From NCBI GenBank assembly GCA_041612095.1, contig JBFJJW010000107.1, positions 1-10,987 of the forward strand: 10,987 bases of DNA, read 5' to 3'. The notes beneath the pieces were generated by a model. That model did no database searches. It saw nothing but the letters and a program-made list of their open reading frames with translations, and had not been told where the DNA came from. Positions 6,773 through 10,987 of this stretch are shown in pieces. Made by a program: the position numbers and the translations under genes. Numbering within the stretch: position 1 is the first letter of the stretch; every line of letters starts with the position of its first letter. The stretch is from Solimonas sp041612095. GTDB lineage: Bacteria; Pseudomonadota; Gammaproteobacteria; Nevskiales; Nevskiaceae.

Positions 6773-7702
6773 TTAGAAGTCTAGCATGGGGTTTGCGCGC
6801 AAGGCCCGTGCCACCAGGTCCGGCGCCTGCGGGTCCAGCCAGCATACCTCCGGCTCGCTGCGCAGCCATGTCAACTGGCGTTTCGCAAACTGCCGGGTCG
6901 CCGCAATTCCTCTCTGTACGGCCTCGGGGAGATCCCAGCTTCCGTCCAGATAGCCCCACAGCTGACGGTATCCGACCGCACGCATGGACGGGAGTTCCGG
7001 CGTAAGGTCGCCTCTTTCGTAAAGACTGCGGACCTCCTCCAGAAAACCTTGCGCCATCATCTCATGGAAGCGTCGCGCTATCCGCGCGTGCAACTCGGCG
7101 CGTTGCGGGGGGTTCAGCGCCAGCCTGATCACCGCGCCCGGGATGCCGGCCGAGCGAGCCGCCCGATGGGCATCGCTCAGCGTGCGGCCGCTCAGTTCGA
7201 CCACCTCGAGCGCGCGCTGTACCCGCTGCAAGTCGTTGACGTGCAGGCGCGCCGCCGCCTCCGGGTCGACGCGCGCAAGCCGCTGGTGCAGAGCTGCCGC
7301 ACCGAGATTCCGCGCATCCGCCTCCAATCGTAGACGCACAGAGGGATCGGCCGAAGGCAGCAGGCTGAGCCCCTCGGTCAGCGCCCGGAAATAGAGCATC
7401 GTTCCACCGACCAGCAGGGGCACGCGCCCACGTGCGCGAATCTCGCCGATCAGGCGCTGCGCGTCAGTGACAAAGCGCGCCGCAGAATAGGTCTCGGCCG
7501 GATCCAGAATATCAATCAGATGATGCGCAACGCTGGCACGCATCGCTGCGTCAGGCTTCGCCGTGCCGATATCCATGCCGCGATACACCAGAGCCGAGTC
7601 GACGCTGACGATCTCCACCGGCAATCGCCGGGCCAGCGCCAATGACAGCGCGGTCTTGCCGGAGGCCGTCGGCCCCATCAGCAGCACCACTGGCGGAACC
7701 AT
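6773..7702 (-). CDS. miaA: tRNA dimethylallyltransferase MiaA
   Basis: MiaA transfers a dimethylallyl group from DMAPP to N6 of A37 in tRNAs that read codons starting with U, the first step toward ms2i6A. With the start chosen here the protein is 309 residues, close to the E. coli length. The P-loop GPTASGKT is at 10-17, the catalytic SVDSALVYRGMDIGTAKP segment at 33-50 (with D35), GGTMLYFRAL near residue 97, and the C-terminal KRQLTWLR follows the family pattern. An in-frame start 75 bp further upstream exists, but its 25 extra residues overlap mutL and resemble no MiaA. The ATG at 7702 gives the usual short N-terminus. It shares one base with the mutL stop (TGATG) and has GAGG six bases upstream, indicating translational coupling to mutL. 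Confidence 0.98.
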   Translation of the reverse strand: MVPPVVLLMGPTASGKTALSLALARRLPVEIVSVDSALVYRGMDIGTAKPDAAMRASVAHHLIDILDPAETYSAARFVTDAQRLIGEIRARGRVPLLVGGTMLYFRALTEGLSLLPSADPSVRLRLEADARNLGAAALHQRLARVDPEAAARLHVNDLQRVQRALEVVELSGRTLSDAHRAARSAGIPGAVIRLALNPPQRAELHARIARRFHEMMAQGFLEEVRSLYERGDLTPELPSMRAVGYRQLWGYLDGSWDLPEAVQRGIAATRQFAKRQLTWLRSEPEVCWLDPQAPDLVARALRANPMLDF

Positions 7703-9501
7703 CAGCGCCCTCGCAGAAACAGGCGATCCAGCTCCGCAACTCCGACCTGGACCCAAGTCGGTCGGCCATGGTTGCACTGCCCCGCCAGATCGGTGGTCTC
7801 CATATCGCGTAGCAGTGCGTTCATCTCCGCCAGCGTCAAACGCCGGTTCGCCTTGATCGCGGCCTTGCAGGCGACATCGGCCAGCACTCGGTGCTGGGCG
7901 TCCAGCGCCTCACCGATATGGGTGTCGCTGCTGCGGCGCGCTTCGTCAGCCACCAGATCGCGCAGCAAGGGTGCGACCGCCTCGCGCGCCAGCAGCGGGG
8001 GTACCGCCCGCACCGCCACAGAGCTCGGGCCGACGCGATCGAACTCGAATCCGAATCGGCGCAGGTCCTCGCCACGCGCGACCAGTGCCTCGACCTCATC
8101 CTCGTGCAGCTGCACAATCTCCGGCATCAACAGCGCCTGGGCCGGCACTGCACCTGCTGCCAACTGCCGCTTCAGGCGTTCATAGATCACGCGCTCATGT
8201 GCGGCATGCGCATCCACCACGATCAGACCGGCACGGTTCTGAGCCAGCACGAATACGCCATGCAACTGTGCCAGCGCGTGGCCCAATGGCAGCTCCTCCG
8301 AGGCCTGCGCAGGTGTCGAGAGCTCGCTGGCAGCTGCCGCTTGCGCAGTCTGCGGCAGCGCTGAATACGCCGCTAGCGCCTCCTCGACCCTGCCACTGCC
8401 GGCAGGCATGGCCGGGTGGCCGTAGCGAAAGCCCCCTTGTGCGGATGAGGGCAGCGGCGAAGTCGCGGCCGCCAGCCCCGCTCGGTGGTGCGTATCCGGC
8501 TCAGGCCGAACGCGGCGCAGCAGCTGGTGCACTGCACCGAACAGCAGATCATGCACCTGACCCGCCTGCCGGAACCTGACTTCCGTCTTCTGAGGATGCA
8601 CGTTGACATCGACGGCGGTCGGGTCCAGCTCCAGATACAGCACATAGGCCGGGTAATGCGTGCTGTGCATGGCATCGGCAAACGCGCGACGCAGGGCATA
8701 GCCCAAGAGGCGATCTCGCACCAAACGTCCGTTGACGTACAGGAACTGCAGGTCCGCCTGAGTCCGTGCAAAGCTGGGAAGCCCCACCCATCCGTGCAGC
8801 CGCATCCCCAGACGCGATTCGTCGAGCACAACCGCATTGTCGGGAAAGGCGTCGCCGCAGATCGCGCGCAGTCGGGCGAGCCGCGTGCTGTCGCTGGCGG
8901 CGGGCGCCAGTTCAAATACACGGCGCTGGTTGTGTCTGAGGCTCAGCGCCACATCAAAGCGTGCCAGCGCCACGCGCTGCAGCGTCTGTTGAATATGACG
9001 AAACTCTGTCGCTTCTGATTTAAGGAACTTGCGGCGCGCAGGCGTGTTGAAGAACAGATCACGCACCTCGATCGTCGTACCCTGGGGATGAGCTGCGGGC
9101 CGAGGAGGCACCGCATCCAGCGCGCCCGCACCGCTCACCGTCCAGGCATGCGCGTCCTGCCCGACGCGCGACGTCAGGCTCATCCGCGACACTGACAACA
9201 CGCTGGGCAACGCCTCACCGCGAAAGCCGAGGGTCTGGACGCATTCGAGATCCTCCAGGCTGGCGATCTTGCTGGTGGCGTGACGCTGCAGCGCCAGCGC
9301 CAGTTGTGCCGATGCCATGCCGTGACCATCGTCACGAATGCGGATCAGCGCCAGCCCCCCCTGCTCGATATCGACCTCAATGCGTTGCGCGCCTGCGTCC
9401 AGGCTGTTCTCGACCAGCTCCTTGACCACGGCCGCGGGACGCTCGACGACCTCGCCAGCCGCGATCTGATTGACCAGCACATCGGGAAGTACGCGAATCA
9501 T
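7702..9501 (-). CDS. mutL: DNA mismatch repair protein MutL with endonuclease-type C-terminus
   Basis: MutL links mismatch recognition by MutS to strand incision and removal. The 599-residue protein has an N-terminal GHKL ATPase with ENSLDAG (31-37), DDGHGM (57-62), TSKI (76-79), GFRGEAL (92-98) and NTPARRKFLK (152-161). VNGR (256-259) and NVHPQKTEVRF (300-310) follow. A Pro/Ala/Ser-rich linker covers about 331-405. The C-terminal dimerisation domain carries DAHAAHERVIYE (430-441), a variant of the DQHA(X)2E(X)4E metal-site motif, QALLMP (455-460), which resembles a sliding-clamp binding motif, ACKAAIKA (544-551) and CNHGRP (576-581). Together these suggest a nicking MutL, not an E. coli-type MutH-dependent one. 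The start matches the conserved NQIAAGEVVERP N-terminus. No Shine-Dalgarno is visible. It follows the amiB terminator and overlaps miaA by one base. Confidence 0.98.
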   Translation of the reverse strand: MIRVLPDVLVNQIAAGEVVERPAAVVKELVENSLDAGAQRIEVDIEQGGLALIRIRDDGHGMASAQLALALQRHATSKIASLEDLECVQTLGFRGEALPSVLSVSRMSLTSRVGQDAHAWTVSGAGALDAVPPRPAAHPQGTTIEVRDLFFNTPARRKFLKSEATEFRHIQQTLQRVALARFDVALSLRHNQRRVFELAPAASDSTRLARLRAICGDAFPDNAVVLDESRLGMRLHGWVGLPSFARTQADLQFLYVNGRLVRDRLLGYALRRAFADAMHSTHYPAYVLYLELDPTAVDVNVHPQKTEVRFRQAGQVHDLLFGAVHQLLRRVRPEPDTHHRAGLAAATSPLPSSAQGGFRYGHPAMPAGSGRVEEALAAYSALPQTAQAAAASELSTPAQASEELPLGHALAQLHGVFVLAQNRAGLIVVDAHAAHERVIYERLKRQLAAGAVPAQALLMPEIVQLHEDEVEALVARGEDLRRFGFEFDRVGPSSVAVRAVPPLLAREAVAPLLRDLVADEARRSSDTHIGEALDAQHRVLADVACKAAIKANRRLTLAEMNALLRDMETTDLAGQCNHGRPTWVQVGVAELDRLFLRGR

Positions 9502-9507
9502 CCCGAG

Positions 9508-9513
9508 AGTTTA
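9508..9513 (-). promoter_or_regulatory. Possible -10 box directly before mutL
   Basis: TAAACT on the minus strand (4 of 6 matches to TATAAT) lies six bases before the mutL ATG. A start point at the normal distance would fall on or near the A of the ATG. The matching -35 region (TCGGAG at 17 bp) is poor, so this is a weak call. The need for a promoter follows from the strong terminator upstream. Confidence 0.3.
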
Positions 9514-9568
9514 CAGGTCGAGCGCCTGCGCTCCGATGCTCAGGTCGCACCGGCGTCATCTTTCGTGC

Positions 9569-9607
9569 AAAAAAATGGCTCGCGAGGAGCGGAGTCCGTC
9601 GCGAGCC
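9569..9607 (-). terminator. Rho-independent terminator after amiB
   Basis: On the minus strand, GGCTCGCGA (9607-9599) pairs with TCGCGAGCC (9585-9577), a perfect 9 bp stem around a 13 nt loop that can itself form a small CGGA/TCCG hairpin. It is followed by A and then seven T (9575-9569). It lies about 20 bases past the amiB stop and should separate amiB transcription from mutL. Confidence 0.93.
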
Positions 9608-9625
9608 CGAGTGGACACGCTAAAA

Positions 9626-10867
9626 CTATTGGGAAATCCCCTGCGCGGGCCTGGCTTCCCGGTTGAGATCACTCGCCCCGACCTTCTGCAGGTAGGGCTC
9701 GGCATCGACGATCTGCTGCTTGGGCCTGTAGCTCTGGAAGTAGCCTTTGACACCGTCGAGTATCTTGGCGGCCAGCTGGTCCTGATAGCTCTCGTCAGCC
9801 AGCAACTTCTCCTCATGCGCGTTGGTGATGAACGCGGTCTCCACCAGTACCGACGGGATGTCCGGAGCCTTCAACACGGCGAAGCCCGCCTGCTGCACGT
9901 CTGACTTCTGCAGCACGTTCACCTGCCCCATTGCGCGCAGAATCCGGGAGCCCACATCGAGACTGGCCTCCATCGTCGCGCTCTGCGACAAGTCGATCAG
10001 CACCGCGGCCAGTTCGTGATCCTTGCCGTGCAGTTCGACACCACCCACCAGATCGGCTGAATTCTCCTTGTGCGCGAGCCAGCGCGCGTGCTCGTTGCTG
10101 GCCCCGCGATTGGACAGCACATAAACCGAGGTGCCGCGCATGCTGCGCTTGGTAAACGCGTTGCAGTGCACCGAAACAAACAGGTCGGCCTGGTGCTTGC
10201 GAGCCACGTTGACGCGCTCGCGCAGGCCCACGTAGTAGTCGCCATCACGGGTCAACACCGCCCGCATGCCCGGCTGCGCATTGATGTTGCGCGCCAGCCT
10301 GCGTGCAACCGATAGCGCTACATCCTTCTCGAGCAGCCCGGACTTGCCGCGCGCACCCGGATCCTCGCCGCCATGCCCGGCATCGACGGCGATGACAATC
10401 GGCTTGTCCTGCAGCCGCGTGGCCGCAGCCGGTACGGCAGGTTCGGTAACGGCATTTGGCTGCGCCGCCAGCGCTATCGGTGATCGCGCCGTTTCAAGAT
10501 CAACCACGAGTCGGTGGCCGTACTCATCGGTGGGTGCAAGGCTGAAGCTACGCGCCTTCGCTGGAGTCGCCAGGTCAAGCACCACCCGGATGCCGCCGGT
10601 ACGCGGGCCGCTGCGGATATGCTGCACGGCCCCCTTTCCCAGCACGGCGTTGACCCGATCAATGCTGGCGCTGGAAAGCCCGGAAATGTCGACGACCACC
10701 CGATCCGGATTCGGAAGGGTGAACATATTGTGCGAAACCGCCTCGCTGAGATCGAACACCACGCGGGTCGACTCAGGACCATCCCAGAGGCGCAGCTCGC
10801 GCAGCTCTGCGGCCGCTGCAGACAGCGGCAACATCAGTACGCAAACCAGCCAATAAACCCCACGCAT
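9626..10867 (-). CDS. amiB: Periplasmic N-acetylmuramoyl-L-alanine amidase (AmiB/AmiC type)
   Basis: This zinc amidase cuts the bond between N-acetylmuramic acid and L-alanine in septal peptidoglycan during daughter-cell separation. With the start chosen here it has 413 residues: a signal peptide (1-20, ending in AAAA), an AMIN targeting domain (about 21-130), a linker (about 131-155) and an Amidase_3 domain (about 156-378). Likely zinc ligands are H165 (DAGHGG), E180 and H234 (SVHCNA). The catalytic glutamate is E343 (VETAFITN). The segment about 257-310 matches the regulatory insertion of AmiB/AmiC, which are activated by EnvC/NlpD-type factors. No LysM domain is seen; the tail (379-413) is unremarkable. 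The frame is open upstream to 10972, but the likely promoter lies inside that stretch, and the ATG at 10867 has GGAG eight bases upstream and starts a proper signal peptide. ATG 10873 is an alternative. The symbol rests on position next to mutL. Confidence 0.95.
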   Translation of the reverse strand: MRGVYWLVCVLMLPLSAAAAELRELRLWDGPESTRVVFDLSEAVSHNMFTLPNPDRVVVDISGLSSASIDRVNAVLGKGAVQHIRSGPRTGGIRVVLDLATPAKARSFSLAPTDEYGHRLVVDLETARSPIALAAQPNAVTEPAVPAAATRLQDKPIVIAVDAGHGGEDPGARGKSGLLEKDVALSVARRLARNINAQPGMRAVLTRDGDYYVGLRERVNVARKHQADLFVSVHCNAFTKRSMRGTSVYVLSNRGASNEHARWLAHKENSADLVGGVELHGKDHELAAVLIDLSQSATMEASLDVGSRILRAMGQVNVLQKSDVQQAGFAVLKAPDIPSVLVETAFITNAHEEKLLADESYQDQLAAKILDGVKGYFQSYRPKQQIVDAEPYLQKVGASDLNREARPAQGISQ

Positions 10868-10875
10868 GCCCATTG

Positions 10876-10879
10876 CTCC
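10876..10879 (-). promoter_or_regulatory. Shine-Dalgarno site of amiB
   Basis: GGAG on the minus strand, eight bases before the ATG at 10867 and only two before the ATG at 10873. The spacing favours 10867 as the start. Confidence 0.65.
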
Positions 10880-10888
10880 GGCACGATT

Positions 10889-10924
10889 TGCGCCGAATGT
10901 AGCGGCACCGGCCGATATTTGCAA
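10889..10924 (-). promoter_or_regulatory. Sigma70-like promoter of amiB
   Basis: The -35 box TTGCAA (10924-10919, 4 of 6) and -10 box TACATT (10901-10896, 4 of 6) are separated by exactly 17 bp. The predicted start point is near 10889, giving a leader of about 20 bases that holds the GGAG site. The upstream 10920-10975 stretch is AT-rich compared with the rest of the window, as expected around a promoter. Both boxes match only moderately. Confidence 0.6.
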
Positions 10925-10987
10925 GTTTATTGTTTTCACAAACAGCAAGATAGAAAACCTTCTTAAGGTCAAACCTGCGCTAGCGCC
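10925..10987. other. Non-coding region upstream of amiB to the window edge
   Basis: This stretch shows no recognisable gene end. It is AT-rich and contains a 5 bp inverted repeat, TGTTT/AAACA (about 10931-10944), which is too short to call an operator. No TsaE (YjeE) C-terminus is visible, although tsaE directly precedes amiB in E. coli; it may still lie just outside the window. Confidence 0.4.

Noticed and set aside
7703..7777. Longer MiaA start at 7777
   Set aside because: The 25 added residues overlap mutL and do not match MiaA N-termini; the start at 7702 puts the P-loop at the usual residue 10.
10931..10944. Inverted repeat TGTTT/AAACA upstream of the amiB promoter
   Set aside because: Arms of only five AT-rich base pairs in an AT-rich stretch are not enough to call an operator.
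10868..10972. N-terminal extension of AmiB starting at 10972
   Set aside because: It would begin with TTG, push the signal peptide to the interior and contain the predicted promoter. The ATG at 10867 has a spaced GGAG site and a typical signal peptide.
1..10987. Search for mobile elements, CRISPR arrays, phage or toxin-antitoxin genes
   Set aside because: No terminal repeats, regularly spaced repeats, transposase, integrase or small gene pair was seen; nearly all the DNA is occupied by known housekeeping genes.

Overview
The window reads as a housekeeping chromosomal region of a GC-rich gammaproteobacterium. The gene order amiB - mutL - miaA - hfq - hflX - hflK - hflC - yjeT(DUF2065) - hisZ - purA, all on the minus strand, is the classical gammaproteobacterial hfq superoperon. 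The hisZ insertion between the DUF2065 gene and purA, and a MutL carrying the endonuclease-type C-terminal motifs, point to a lineage outside the Enterobacterales, with a layout like that of Pseudomonas. Species cannot be fixed from the sequence: HisZ is shorter than the pseudomonad form, so a non-pseudomonad lineage (for example Chromatiales- or Nevskiales-like) is possible but unproven.

Layout, right to left in the direction of transcription. At 10889-10924 a sigma70-like promoter drives amiB (cell-separation amidase), which ends at a strong Rho-independent terminator (9569-9607). mutL then starts a new unit and overlaps miaA by one base. miaA is followed by hfq (57 bp gap) and hflX (38 bp gap). 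A 209 bp gene-free gap with a small hairpin separates hflX from hflK. hflK, hflC, the DUF2065 gene and hisZ are tightly packed (2 bp gap, 4 bp overlap, 8 bp gap). A 170 bp gap precedes purA, which has a good ribosome binding site. On the opposite strand, the left edge holds the 3' part of tRNA-Leu(CAG), convergent with purA, with a hairpin terminator between them that has T-rich tails on both sides.

Functionally, the cluster joins DNA mismatch repair (MutL), tRNA modification (MiaA), RNA chaperoning (Hfq), ribosome rescue/splitting (HflX), control of the membrane protease FtsH (HflK/HflC), control of the first step of histidine synthesis (HisZ) and the branch from IMP to AMP (PurA). I found no mobile element, CRISPR array, phage gene or unknown multi-gene system. 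The observations worth a second look are modest: a DAHA variant of the MutL endonuclease motif, a mutL start with no Shine-Dalgarno sequence, a C-terminally short HisZ, two long non-coding gaps inside the superoperon, an acidic repeat tail on Hfq, and amiB having its own promoter and terminator.
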